Of a stretch of 64,000 bases of DNA, positions 11,412-22,281 are shown piece after piece (the first letter of the stretch is position 1; the number at the start of each line of letters is the position of its first letter). The position numbers and the translations under genes were made by a program. Source of the DNA: Siphonodentalium dalli (taxonomy: Eukaryota > Mollusca > Scaphopoda > Gadilida > Siphonodentaliidae); contig CP136069.1 of the NCBI GenBank assembly GCA_032622095.1, positions 71,449,319 to 71,513,318 on the forward strand, given 5' to 3'. The notes under the pieces are model-generated. The model was not told the DNA's origin. It ran no database searches and worked only from the letters and a program-made list of their open reading frames with translations.

Positions 11412-11799
11412 TTTTTTTTACCCTGTGCCAATGCATTCTCTTATATATGCGAGTCGACCATAGGTCGCCTCGCATATATAAGAGAATGCATTGGCCTAAC
11501 AATTTTTTATCATTTTTTAAAATAAATGTTTCTTACAATTTTTAGGACATAAAATAAAAAAGCATCCATTACCCTGCAGGGAGCTCCACACACATATATA
11601 TAAGCATATAGAAGAGTGTCGTCTGCTCATGTTTGTCTGGGGCTCTGTATGGGTGAAATTATAAAATTGTTAAAGAATACAAGAAAAAAATATTAAAATT
11701 GTAAAAAATTGTTAGGCCAATGCATTCTCTTATATATGCGAGGCGACCTATGGTCGACTCGCATATATAAGAGAATGCATTGGCACAGGGTAAAAAAAA
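11412..11799. mobile_element. Paired-palindrome MITE, core-only variant
   Basis: This has the same two inverted 67-bp palindromes as 6193-6397, but the outer CCCTTTACCCAACA ends are absent. Instead the element runs from CCCTGTGCC (11421) to GGCACAGGG (11790), flanked by TTTTTTTA and TAAAAAAA. The spacer differs from the other copies and contains CCCTGCAGGGAGCTCC. Confidence 0.7.
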
Positions 11800-11821
11800 C
11801 CTGGATAATAAAATAAATATG

Positions 11822-12149
11822 GTATCATAAATATATTAGTTTTCACTATTTGTTGATTCATACCATTTACGTATAGAAATATTTGGACCATGTTTTCAGA
11901 TGGTATTACATGTTTTGAGTTCATCATTTCTCAAGATGAGTAAAAATTTATTTTGGTCAGCATAGCATTAAAGGTCTGATAATTGTCGTTTATTTCCACA
12001 AAGAAACGCTCTCTTAGATTTGTATAAATGGGGTTGAAGTGTTCTTCGGTTTCTACATCCATAGATATATATACCACACTCTTTGCATATTCGCTCACCA
12101 GCGGGTACTTCGCGTTGTTTGCACCTGCCTTTCTCCATTTATAAACCAT
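11822..12149 (-). pseudogene. LINE ORF2 C-terminal remnant A
   Basis: Read on the minus strand, 12149-11931 encodes 72 residues including VETEEHFNPIYTNLRERFF, then a stop. The overlapping frame reads GERICKECG just upstream. Together these resemble the degenerate C-terminal zinc-binding region of many LINE ORF2 proteins (ERxCxxC, then ExEHF, x3, C, YxxLRxxF), with one frameshift and the last cysteine lost. About 200 bp (11822-12032) are paralogous to 13376-13575. No reverse transcriptase region can be read nearby. Confidence 0.45.
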
Positions 12150-13375
12150 GGTTGCTAATCCGAATATTTGTGAAACATAATCTTACGGCGAAATTGTTAA
12201 CAAGGTTCAAATGTGGTTCTCTCTGCATGGTATTTTTTTTCACTCTGCTGTAAGATCGCAACTTGTTTTTTTACGATGGATTTTCGTCATTGAATGCATG
12301 AAGTTCAATATTCCGATCCGACGAATTTAGTTTCGCCTCTGCATGGTTGACAGATGTAAATAGATGTAACAAATAACTCGCATAATAGATGGCGATGGAA
12401 TATTCTTTAAATAATCCTAAATTAACGTATTTTTCACGGTGAATTGGAATAATCTCATACTTAACCATACATCGGAGTGTGGCTATAAAACGCCATATGG
12501 CTGATGAAAGAGAACACTTGAGTTTTCAGACATACATCCACATGACTGTGTGTCCATGAGAAATACACAAGCAAAATACTTGGTCGTTCCTTAGTAACGC
12601 CAAGACAATACCATAGCATCTTCATGTCACGTTTTTTGGGCGATTGGTCGTCCGTATATCAGTTGATAGTAAAATGGGGACTGTACACTACATCCGGCCA
12701 TGTGTGGGACCATCTCCTATATTATACTCAACATCAAATATATGTAACAAAAAGGATGAACGATGCAAGCAACATGGTAATTATAATGAATTTATGACTC
12801 CAGTCATAAATTCATTCATTTTACAGTACCCCTTTTAACATAATTATCGTCTTATGGGCACACACCCAATGACCATGTGATTAGCTCTCCAAAAACACAT
12901 GTCTCTTTAAAACAAAAACAATTATCAGGTACCTGTGAAGTGCGATAAATTTAACAAAACAATTTAGTTTTTTTTTTATTTCACGATACATTGTATCTCC
13001 GTTATGCATGCAGTCAATATAATCATTCCAAAATGAAGTATATTTAGTAGTGGCTATATATAGTTGGCTCCCGTTATCCACCTTCCGATTAATTAAGGTT
13101 ACTCATTTTGAAATGCAATCATAACATGGCGTGGTACGTGTTACTCAGATTGAATACCAATCGATATAAAATCGTGAACCCCAATTGGTTATTGTTTTAT
13201 ATATAATCTTTGTCGCATTGGCTGATAATACACAGCCTTTGTTCATCTAGCCGCAAGTATTCTTGACCATACCAACTTGCACTTTGTGCATATATAGATT
13301 GATAGATTTATTGACAGATACGCCCACTCGAGGCCGATGTCAAAACAATTGTATAAATAAAATGTGATTATAAGT
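12150..13375. other. Protein-like fragments, not assigned
   Basis: Minus-strand frames at 12468-12271 and 13081-12881 have plausible amino-acid composition (for example YTSFWNDYIDCMHNGD) but no recognised domain and no splice evidence. They could be further LINE debris. A small perfect hairpin GAATTTATGACT-CC-AGTCATAAATTC lies at about 12788-12813. Confidence 0.25.
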
Positions 13376-13575
13376 ATAGTAACATAAATATATTAATTTT
13401 CAATGTTTGGCGATTCGCACCGTTTATATAGAAAATTGCTGATGATATTACATGTTTTGGGTTCATCATTTCTCAAGAGTGATTAAGAATTTCTGTTGAT
13501 CAGCCATATTATTAAATGTCTGACTATTGTCGGTTATTTCCTCAAATAAACGCTCTCTTAGATGTGTATATATCA
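13376..13575 (-). pseudogene. LINE ORF2 C-terminal remnant B
   Basis: Paralogue of 11822-12032. On the minus strand it reads YTHLRERLFEEITDNSQTF and continues about 15 residues to a stop. The upstream zinc-binding part is lost. The reading frame is kept between the two copies although residues differ, which supports shared descent from a coding sequence. Confidence 0.4.
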
Positions 13576-14275
13576 TACGTATATATAAACACTTTACCCA
13601 AAATACAACTGGCGGGACATAATCAAAGTCAACAACGTATTATTTAAATTTGTCAATGGTAATTGCTGAATTATCTAGGTTTTTAAGGTCTCGCAATATC
13701 TCCATCTCTGCAGTCGAAATGAAATCAGAGTTACTGTAGGAAGATCAATGAGACTTCATGAATATTTTCTGCATTATTCAACAAAAGTAGTTAACAACAG
13801 TGAAACTGTCTTGCTTCAACAGATAACGTATGCAGAATGGATAACCGAAGTCCGATATGTCATCACCAGCGTTCGGCAGTGACACGTGACCTCGTGATAG
13901 CGCCCTATGTGTTCCCAGTCGACTAATCCTGCGAGTGTCATGTGGAGCCGTGACGTCTCAGTTTCATCTCCGCTACTCCGATGAGACGTGGCAGGTCGAT
14001 TGAACGCAGTCATGTGCATGAAGCTCAATCGAATTTCACAGTATTATATTGGGAAACTCTTGCATCTAAGAGAGCGTGTGTTACTTAGAAAATATGCTAC
14101 AGTCTACGTTGTAAACAAGTCTGTATAATGTGTTTTGCTCTCTCATGCATAATATAGTCTCTTGCAGTTGCATAAACTAGATGATATCGGAAACATCTCG
14201 AGAAATTAAAGTCTTGATTGAACATAAACTCTCCATGACTCTAGCAGCTGTTACATGTGTCTCAGTTTGAGACCC
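13576..14275. other. No gene seen
   Basis: Nothing supported. A minus-strand frame at 14028-13816 has no recognisable domain. Confidence 0.35.
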
Positions 14276-14279
14276 ACTT

Positions 14280-14445
14280 GCCATTTCTTATATTAAATGG
14301 ATTCTCATTTAAAAAGTGTACATCGGGATGGTCTATGACTCATTTGGAGGGATGTTATATAAGGTGGTAAAAGCAGACGACATATGAATAAAAGTGCAGA
14401 AGAAGCCCTATCTATTGAGGGAAATGTTTAAATTATGTGTCCGAC
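14280..14445. repeat. Degraded TTAA-type MITE fragment
   Basis: Resembles parts of the MITEs at 17110-17367 and 37037-37296: CTTATATTAAATGGATTCT near the left, then TTTGGAGGGATGTTATATAA and GCAGACGAC. The ends are eroded. Confidence 0.4.
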
Positions 14446-14548
14446 AAAATAAACCAATGCACAAGCTAAGTGTTCCAGCTTTTCACTGAATCCATAAGAT
14501 GGTTGCGGTTTAGTTTTTGAAAAAAATTACCATGGTTACCATAGTATA
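14442..14548. repeat. Dispersed ~105-bp repeat, copy 1
   Basis: Begins TGTCCGACAAAATAAACC and ends ATTACCATGGTTACC. A nearly identical copy lies at 16518-16628. Function unknown. Confidence 0.6.
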
Positions 14549-14946
14549 GAACAGGCTATATGGTGTTCTCAACACAATGGCATGATTTTGTCGCACGCGA
14601 AGAACATAATTATCAACGCGTCAGTTGATAGCTTAAAGGGTCACAAGGCGCTCGCAGTGGGTAAATATGCAAATAATATATTAGTCTAAAAATAAAATCA
14701 TCACTAATAAGAACATGGCGAAATAGATAAAATATTCATTATTGATAGTAATCCGTATTTATTACATTCCTATATGTGTGATTTACCTTGAATTTTCTCG
14801 ATTATAAACGATTCACTAGTGAATTATGTCACTTTAACAAGCGCGGTATGTATTCATACGCGCTATCGAAATGTACGCGTCACGGTTATAATCGCGGTAT
14901 TATTCGGATTTCTGGTAAATCAGATATTTACAGTGGAATATAATAA

Positions 14947-15109
14947 ACAGAATAATCACTTGAATGAACTGGTGACGTGAAATAATTCATTCGAGCCAGG
15001 GACTATTTTGTAAAACACTCAGGCTCAATTCGCTCTCGTGTGTGTACAACGTCCCTGCCTCTCATGAACTATTTCACGTCACCGGTTCAATCAATTGATT
15101 ATTCTCTGC
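14947..15109. repeat. Inverted repeat (hairpin element)
   Basis: Arms of about 55 bp: CAGAATAATCACTTGAATGA with GGTGACGTGAAATA on the left, and the reverse complement ending GATTATTCTCTG on the right, around a ~50-bp spacer. MITE-like, with no target duplication identified. Confidence 0.55.
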
Positions 15110-15439
15110 ATGTAGAGCTGGGAACACGACTTTCGGGGTATAGAACGGCAGATAAGTCATGAGACAGAAATAGGTGACACGTCTCCTTTTTTTTTTAGCA
15201 GAAAACTATTTTAAAAAGCCAAATGAAATGAACTTGAATTGAATCCTTATGCAAATCACAAGAACTTAAATTTGATAGTGTTATGGTTTATTAGTTCAGC
15301 GACAGGAACATACGTCACCAATCAAGTCTCTACCCCAAAGTGGTGTTGATTTAAACATTTCTGATTGGATAAACTAATACATGAGCTGTGGAAGGAAATT
15401 CACAATACAATTTCAAAATTCGTTAATTGTTAAAAACTA

Positions 15440-15823
15440 TTAATGGTACTCAATTCGATTCGATGATCCCCATGTTAACAGAGTCCAACAACAACATTTT
15501 TTTTTAAATGCCGCTTCAGTTATCAGAATCGATTAATTACCCAAAAATAATGTCAACTATATTATAAAATTAACAAACCCTGTTATTTATCAACATATTG
15601 TTCAATGAAAGTTGGCCGGATTGTCAAATAAATAACGCTCAAAGCCACTTTTTGCCAGGCCGCCAAAAAGTACCGGTGGTGAAAGATAACACAGTTCAAA
15701 AATCAATATATGATCACTCTGAGCTTTGATGGGTGGGTTCCTCGACTCGAATAAATTATTTTAAGCCCCGAAAACCAAAGAAATTGTAATTTGGGAGCGT
15801 TTATTCGGATTATGCATCTTTAA
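15440..15823. mobile_element. CAATCCGATC-type MITE copy
   Basis: Begins TAATGGTACTCAATTCGATT and ends CGGATTATGCATCTTTAA. It is collinear with the other family members (AGAATCGATTAATTA, GTTATTTATCAACAT, CTCTGAGCTTTGATGGG) and is uninterrupted. Confidence 0.65.
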
Positions 15824-16102
15824 AATAGTTTATAACTGAAATTTACAAGGAAAATAAGCATCGCTGTTGATTTTGAACATCAAACACACCTTAACCATTT
15901 AATAGATATTCGTAAAATGCACTGGTACGCTCCCTTCTCTCGTAAGCACAATACCTATATACAGACTACAGTTATACCCACCACTAACTGATAATTCACT
16001 TGTATTTTCAAGTAGTGTTATATTCCTGTTTCATTTTAAAATGTATTTGAACCAGCAAGAAGAAAGGAAGAGAGAAAATGAAAAGTGGTCGCGCCATGGT
16101 AG

Positions 16103-16336
16103 TGTTATGTACTAGTAGTTGAGTTAATGTGGCCTATGTTGAATTGTATAAGGACGCTTTGTTAATGGATCTGTTATTCATGACCAGATTTTTATCTTGT
16201 CTGGTTTTGCTCCCGAAGTTCGGGCAGTGTTTTCTTATCTCGTCGAATAAACTTTGTCTCCGTAGATCGTCGTTGTTTGTGTGGAGCTGAACTGGCGTAT
16301 TACCTCATTAACTACAGTACTGGCGCCCCTGCAATA
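16103..16336 (+). mobile_element. Probable solo LTR plus primer-binding site
   Basis: A 214-bp segment (16103-16316) opens TGTTATG and closes CTACA, giving TG...CA ends. It contains a TATA-like TATAAG at 16147 and a polyadenylation signal AATAAA at 16246-16251. Four bases after its end, TGGCGCCC at 16321-16328 is the classic start of a tRNA primer-binding site. Together these fit an LTR followed by the start of a Ty3/gypsy-like internal region. No gag or pol and no second LTR are visible, so it is an eroded remnant. Confidence 0.55.
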
Positions 16337-16517
16337 AATATCCAGCTCATCCACTGCATGAGTTCCATATAGCAGCTATCCGAAAGTCTGGGGCGACGGT
16401 TTAGAGATTACATTAGTGACGTAGGTTCCTGGCCCTGTCGCTCAATTCGATTTATTTTCTTGAAAATCAGGAATTGACATTTTAGAAGAAGTGCATTGTG
16501 ACAAAATGCACAAACGG

Positions 16518-16628
16518 TAATGTGTCCGACAAAATAAACCAATGCACAATCTAAGTGTTCCAGCTTTTCACTGAATCCATAAGATGGTTGCGATTTAGTT
16601 TTTGAAAAAAAATTACCATGGTTACCAA
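16518..16628. repeat. Dispersed ~105-bp repeat, copy 2
   Basis: Near-identical to 14442-14548, differing by a few substitutions and the length of an A run. Confidence 0.6.
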
Positions 16629-17105
16629 TGCTGAGACAAGCCATATCTCCCCTACCTTAAGGCACGCCATTGGCACCCCGGTGGTTTGTTTGTGATTTGT
16701 CAATTAGCAACGTTGCTTTAATGACGATCTTCTCCAATCGATCGGGAATTATCTCTGCTGAGTTGGTTAGAATTAGGGGATGTATTGACGTCGAGTGCAA
16801 AGTTAAATGGATATCCCATGTCTCTGTACAAATAACTGTAGGGTCCATCGGTATATTCCGGATACTGGCGCTGAATAAGATAATTTAAGGTTCAGTTGCG
16901 GAATCTAAACATGACACTCGCCTCGCCTTATTACTATAGATGACAACAACCATCCATTAGCCTGATATCATACACTTCTGAATTACTGAAAATAAGGCAA
17001 TTTGTTTTCGCACGAAGAGGGGAATGGAGTAACTTAAAAGGAGCTAGGTACATGAAGTGAACATGCACGATTGAATATGGGTTTTCATGCAAATCTCAGT
17101 AGCAA
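16629..17105. other. No gene seen
   Basis: Opposing short frames at 16657-16888 mirror one another. No domain or repeat recognised. Confidence 0.35.
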
Positions 17106-17371
17106 TTAACCCTTACTACACTAAATGCATTCTCCCAATCAGGTCTAAACGTATACTATGACATAGTCTATTATTAATTTGGAGGGGTGTTGAATATAAA
17201 AGCAGCCGGCAGACAGAAAAAAACAGATAATGCAAGAAGAGCAGAATGGTTTGTATTGATTGGTGAGAAATGTACAGATGTTCAGACCTATGGTCGTTCG
17301 TTGAACTTAGTATCTGACTATTTCCTAAGGGAACTACTCATCAATGAGCATTTAGAACTGAAAGGGTTTAA
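17106..17371. mobile_element. TTAA MITE with CCCTTACTACACTAAATG end
   Basis: A 258-bp element between TTAA tetramers at 17106-17109 and 17368-17371. It shares its left end and internal phrases (ATGTTCAGA, CCTATGGTCGTTCGTTGAAC, CATCAATGAGCATTTAG) with 37037-37296. The short forward frame in it is not a gene. Confidence 0.65.
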
Positions 17372-17665
17372 CGGACCCAATGCACTCGTAGTGGGTAAAT
17401 GTGCCAAAAACGTCATCACCAAGATATACACGAAGTAAGAGACAAACACTGTGTGGCCCTGGTGACCATCATGACATATAATTTAGTTATTCTAGTCTGG
17501 GGCCTGAATCGCGTTCCAGCATGGAATAAATAATAGGACCACGTTAGGAACTGCCTAAAGTAGAAGTCTTCTAAATGTGGAAGGAGTAATGAATGAACGC
17601 CATGCATAGCCTGAATGTATCTCTCATCTTTTGTTGCGATATGACCATAGCTTTTGAAAGTGACA

Positions 17666-18057
17666 TTAACCCTTTACCCAACAGAAGGGCCCTGTGCCAA
17701 TGCATTCTCTTATATATGCGAGTCGACCATAGGTCGCCTCGCATATATAAGAGAATGCATTGGCTTAACACATTAAAAATTGTTAAAGAATGTAAGAAAA
17801 AATGGTAAAAAGTGTTAAAAAAAGATTTTTTTTAGGCCAATGCATTCTCTTATATATGCGAGGCGACCTATGGTCGACTCGCATATATAAGAGAATGCAT
17901 TGGCACAGGGCATAACTGTAACTATCACAATGTGGTCAAGGAGCCGGTTCCAATGATATCCATATGTGTATGGTTCTATTGAGACAGACCGAAGATATTT
18001 TAGGCTGTTGAAGCTTTATTTGGCCGGTTGTGGCCGGTTTGTTGGGTAAAGGGTTAA
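17666..18057 (+). mobile_element. TTAA-flanked (piggyBac-like) MITE, copy 3
   Basis: A 384-bp copy (17670-18053) of the element at 6166-6547, in the same orientation and nearly identical. TTAA duplications at both ends, inverted CCCTTTACCCAACA ends and both 67-bp palindromes are intact. High identity between copies implies recent mobilisation. Confidence 0.8.
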
Positions 18058-18075
18058 ACCTCAATTAACAAAGTA

Positions 18076-18876
18076 ACTAACAAACTATAATAAGCCGTGA
18101 GAACACAGCCTTACTCCGGACGTGTTTTAGTAATAACATGAGCGACTATGAGTATAATGTTATAATAATCCGTGCATGTGAACAGAGCCTTAGTCAACAG
18201 TTGGTTTATAGTAAATAACATGAACGACAATAATTACAATGTTATATAATAAGCCGCGTGTGTTAACGGAGCCTTAGTCCACACGCGTTTTAGTAATAAA
18301 ATGAGCGAATTGAGCATAATGTTATACTAATATGTGCATGTGAAGGGAAACGTATAGTCCACACGTGTTGTAGTAATAAATGTATAATGAGCGACTATGA
18401 GTACGATGTTATAATAAGTTGCGCGCGTGAACTGACCCTTAGTCCACACGTGGTTAGTGATACAATGATCGACTATCAGTATACTGTCATTATAAACCGT
18501 CCGTGTGGACGGATCATTAGTCCACGTGTGTTTTAGTAATACATGTACATGTATATAACGAGTGACTATGAGTACGATGGTACATGTATAACAAGCCATG
18601 CGCGTGAACGGAGCCTTAGCCCACACGTGTGTCATAATAAGGTATGCGTGTGGATGGAGCCTTATAGTCCACGCGTGTTTTAGTAATACAATGAAGACTA
18701 TGAGTACGATGTTGTAATAAGCCGTGCGTGTGGACGGAGTCTTAGCCCATGCACATGTGGTTTAGTAATACAAAAAGCGACTATATCGATGAGTATAATG
18801 TTTTAATAAGCCGTGCGTGTGAACGAAGCCTTGGACTTAGTCCACACGTGGTTTAGTAATATAATGAGTGACTACC
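18076..18876. repeat. Minisatellite, ~80-bp unit, ~10 copies
   Basis: Units contain ATAATAAGCCGTGCGTGTG, then GACGGAGCCTTAGTCCACACG, TTTTAGTAATA and ATGAGCGACTATGAGTA. Ten degenerate units can be counted from the GGAGCCTTAG motif. Each unit holds CACACG / CGTGTG in inverted pairs. Confidence 0.7.
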
Positions 18877-19904
18877 TGCTGCTATTACGATATTCTCGCG
18901 CTAAGCGGTACCACGCGGTGGCACATGGAGAGCACTGCATGATGAGGAAGGAATTATCCAGTGATAGCCTCAAGAGAGTTGAAGAGGGGAACAACAAAAA
19001 AGGTACCATGCAACATTCGTCTACTCTAGTGTTGTGCTTTAATCACATTGGCATGTGTTGCCGTCATGAACATGTATTTTCTCTCTTCTTATTCAAGAAA
19101 TCGATGTCGATTTTCTTGCGTTACATGGAGTATGGATGCGCGTTGGTCTGACATGTTGTGTGGGACGCGAACGCGCTCCACAAATAAAACATTAATGGAA
19201 CGCAACAAAATCAACAACCATTTCTTATATTTAATCTCGACTTGTAAACTAAAAACACATTTAGCGCCCACCTTAAAAGGATATTTCCGTCTCGCGTTGT
19301 AAGTTGTATCATATGCCATACAATATGAAAACATGTTGGAACCTGCGCAAGTACGGTATGACGTCACATGACATGATTTCAACCAATCAACATCCTCCAT
19401 TCATGTTCCACGATGCGAATTCGGTGTCGTTGAGCCTAATTGATAAGTAGCTGGTGTCACTCCTTTGCGAGTTGAACATATATGAGGAAGGAACATATAT
19501 TTTCAGTTTGAAGTATTTATTTGTAAGTAGTTATGAATACATATTCTCCAATTATGCCCCGAAGAAGGCCTTGGGTCGAAACCTATGCGTATATACCCTG
19601 TCAATTATTTGGACAATGAACTTCAATGGATTTATTTATGTATTTTTTTTAATGATAGTGTATATTATAGTTTTATTTACGTTCCGGTGTATGTAATAAA
19701 ACAATATGAATCGAAGACACCTGTCCGGAAATGCTTCTATCAATTGATTGATTTTATTTCGATTTTGTTCAGTTATAATACATACAAACTTTCAAGGCAG
19801 TTTTACGAGTTATTTTTGGAATAGAAACTTCAGGCGATTGCGAGGAAACGTTCGGAGCGTAGCACGAGGGAGAACTCTTGTTAGAACATAAGCTATCTGC
19901 GAAA
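18877..19904. other. No gene supported
   Basis: Several overlapping frames on both strands, none with a recognisable domain. CCCGAAGAAGGCCTTGGGTC at 19558-19577 resembles a phrase common near retroelement 3' ends in invertebrates, but nothing around it confirms one. Confidence 0.3.
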
Positions 19905-20056
19905 ACCAATTATGCATTATCTTATATATAAGAGAATATATTGGCCTACATGTAACAATATTTACCTTGACCATGTATAAGCCAGTGCATTCATTATATA
20001 TGCGAGGCTCCAGATGGGCAACTAGCATATATAAAGACAATGCACTGGCACAAGGT
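19905..20056. repeat. Degenerate copy of paired-palindrome MITE
   Basis: Contains ATGCATTATCTTATATATAA and, 60 bp on, CAGTGCATTCATTATATATG with GCATATATAAAGACAATGCA. This is a decayed version of the two 67-bp palindromes, without the TTAA ends. Confidence 0.5.
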
Positions 20057-20718
20057 CGTTATTGCTGCACCAGCGCAGCTCCAGTAATGAAAATGTTAAC
20101 CTGACCAGACGGTCATTGTCAATTTGATGCAGCTGATTTTTTCATTACATGTTGTAACCACCCTCAATGAGTCCCAGTTATCTTTATTGCGTGATGTTGT
20201 ATGGTCAATAACACTGTGATATACATGATTTATGGTGTGACCTGTCTGTGTTTGCATGATTAAACCTTATTAAACCTATCGCTATGTTGCGTCTAACGTG
20301 TGGATGAGTCTGAGATAAATCGATTTTATACAGAGTTTATCAGTTATTGCGGTGGTCAACAGAGGAACGTAATCGCCTTGCTGGTGTCTGAGTTAGGGAC
20401 TATTTGGTATGAACAACTCGTCTGGATGAGGCTTTATGTGATTATTAGTATAGAAGTGCTGTATTGTGATCAACATTAGCGATATCGTATCGGAAAACAT
20501 AGTATATATCATGTCGATGCCCAATTTACACAACTAACTCAGCGAAAAATGTATACGTATTTACTATCAATAATGGTGGTCAATTGCGCTATCTCTACAT
20601 CAACTATTGTATAAATTCGTTTTATCGCATAATTATTTAAAGATGGTGTATCTCTTCTCTGAACTTTTTTCAAATTCAATGCAGAGTTTATCTCCTTGGT
20701 AATTCGATAATACCGCTG
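20057..20718. other. No gene or repeat recognised
   Basis: Unique-looking AT-rich DNA. Confidence 0.35.
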
Positions 20719-21084
20719 CTACTGGCGACATTTGCCCACATTTTGGTGGACTTCCGCGATATTAAGATGTATATTAAGCGAACATAGCAACATGCATGAT
20801 GCCCTTATTAAGCACACAAAATATCGAACAAAATTTGTGTAATTTCGTGCCTTAAGTTCGAAAAGTCCCACTATAACCAAAGAACTGTATTGCGAAACGG
20901 TGTGATTTGGTTCTCCGATTATTTCATCAAGACAAAAGTCTAAACGCACATGGACGACATTGTCACGACAACACGCATGCACACATTGTAAATCAAACAC
21001 AAGAGTTGCATTTTGCTGAAATTTTGTCAAGTAGCTTGCGAAAATCGTCAACCAAATCACCGCTCTAATTCTCCATGATGTCAT
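20719..21084 (-). CDS. Hypothetical 121-aa secreted-like ORF
   Basis: An uninterrupted ATG-to-stop minus-strand frame. The first ~24 residues (MTSWRIRAVIWLTIFASYLT...) could act as a signal peptide. The remainder has several cysteines (LQCVHACCRD) and possible N-glycosylation sites NAT, NHT and NYT. It lies outside any recognised repeat. I recognise no family. There is no splice or promoter support, so it may be chance. It sits 42 bp after the frame at 21127-21360 on the same strand. Confidence 0.18.
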   Translation of the reverse strand: MTSWRIRAVIWLTIFASYLTKFQQNATLVFDLQCVHACCRDNVVHVRLDFCLDEIIGEPNHTVSQYSSLVIVGLFELKARNYTNFVRYFVCLIRASCMLLCSLNIHLNIAEVHQNVGKCRQ

Positions 21085-21126
21085 TAAGTTTTTAGTATGG
21101 GAATGGTTCTCAAAGTACAGGAAATG

Positions 21127-21360
21127 TTACTTTGGAGTGATCGGTTTCGCCATATTAGCTGGAAAAACCTCGCCACGTGCTAAATATAGAAAACCACAGA
21201 CTAGTACCCAGCCGGCGACAGTCAGAATGGAAGCATAATATATGATTGGTGCATGCGCGCTGGTAGAGATTGGAACTTTCCGTATATATTTCGGGATATA
21301 AAATAAGATAGTGTCCCCACATACGATTGTAACTAGCAATGTGATTGGATATAACGCCAT
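21127..21360 (-). CDS. Hypothetical two-TM ORF
   Basis: From the ATG at 21360 it encodes about 77 residues with two hydrophobic stretches (ALYPITLLVTIVCG and YYASILTVAGWVLVCGFLY). The frame stays open for a short way upstream, so it could be part of an exon. I recognise no family. It is kept only because this 1.2-kb stretch is repeat-poor. Confidence 0.15.
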   Translation of the reverse strand: MALYPITLLVTIVCGDTILFYIPKYIRKVPISTSAHAPIIYYASILTVAGWVLVCGFLYLARGEVFPANMAKPITPK

Positions 21361-21584
21361 GTTCAAATCACCATGTCCGCGTCACCCTAAATTTACAGCG
21401 TTGTTTAAGAGAACTTGCGTGACACATCGGAGGTATATACGAATGACCCTTGAACAGGCAGTTTCCACATTGCTAAATATTTTGTTCTAGATTATTTTGT
21501 TTTATATATGTGATTAGTTTGTACGTGTACCTGGATAAGAATATGAATAATTTTCACGCCATCTTATTAATTATTTATATAGTG

Positions 21585-21729
21585 ATATTTGTTTTGGGGA
21601 AGCAGGAAGACAGCCCGGCAGGGCTTTGTTACTCCAAGCAATATACTGTATTATTATCTTGTTATATGTTAATTCCATTGTACTATTCATATGTGGATTG
21701 TAAATAAAATTATCCTATCCTATCCTATG
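21585..21729 (+). mobile_element. LINE 3' end with (TATCC)n tail
   Basis: Ends TGTAAATAAAAT followed by three TATCC units. The stem GCCCGGCAGGGC-type segment near 21615 and the AATAAA-plus-pentamer tail match the layout of the CR1/L2-like 3' ends at 40430-40569 and 46727-46836. It is 5'-truncated, with no coding part. Confidence 0.55.
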
Positions 21730-21869
21730 CACAATCGTGACGTTAAAAAGATTAATATTGATTTCCTTATCACAATCAAAAATGAAGGTAAAGACATGTC
21801 CCTTCAAGAAAAATATAGTTTCATTTTAAAGGTGTCTTTTCATGTTAACAAAATTGTACAACCACTGTT

Positions 21870-21975
21870 CTCACCCAGGGGGGGGGTTGAAATATTTTTC
21901 CGAACACTATATATAGGCGGGGTGGGTGGGTGGTTCAGCAGCCCAGCTTACATATTTTTTCCTGGCCCTGTACAT
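21870..21975. repeat. Fragment related to G-tract MITE
   Basis: CACCCAGGGGGGGGGTTG is followed by TTTTTCCG and GGGGTGGGTGGGTGGT, then ends TTTTTTCCTGGCCCTG. It looks like short pieces of the family at 1599-2129. No duplication seen. Confidence 0.35.
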
Positions 21976-22281
21976 TTTTACCTACAGTCATTTATCATCA
22001 AAATAATGGGACAAAAGGTTTTAAGACTGCTTCTACTATGTAATAGGTATGCACTTAACTCTTGGTAGGGGGTTGAGTTCACCATCAATTAATAATGAGG
22101 GATGACACCAAGGGGTAATAAAACGGTCAGCTTGCTAAATGTTCTCATCGAGGATCTATCAATGCACATTGACATGGAAAGGCTCAGATTTAAATAGTTA
22201 TATTAAAAATTTATTCAACCTGATATAAATGAAAACATAACACAATAATAGATTCTTCAAATAAATGTAAACTCTTCAAAT

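Noticed and set aside
18076-18876. CRISPR-like regular repeats
   Set aside because: Units of ~80 bp are repeated throughout with no unique spacers, and the DNA is eukaryotic. It is an ordinary minisatellite.
19558-19577. GAAGAAGGCCTTGGGTCGAA phrase as a Penelope or SINE end
   Set aside because: Only ~25 bp match a remembered phrase. No coding or boundary evidence nearby.
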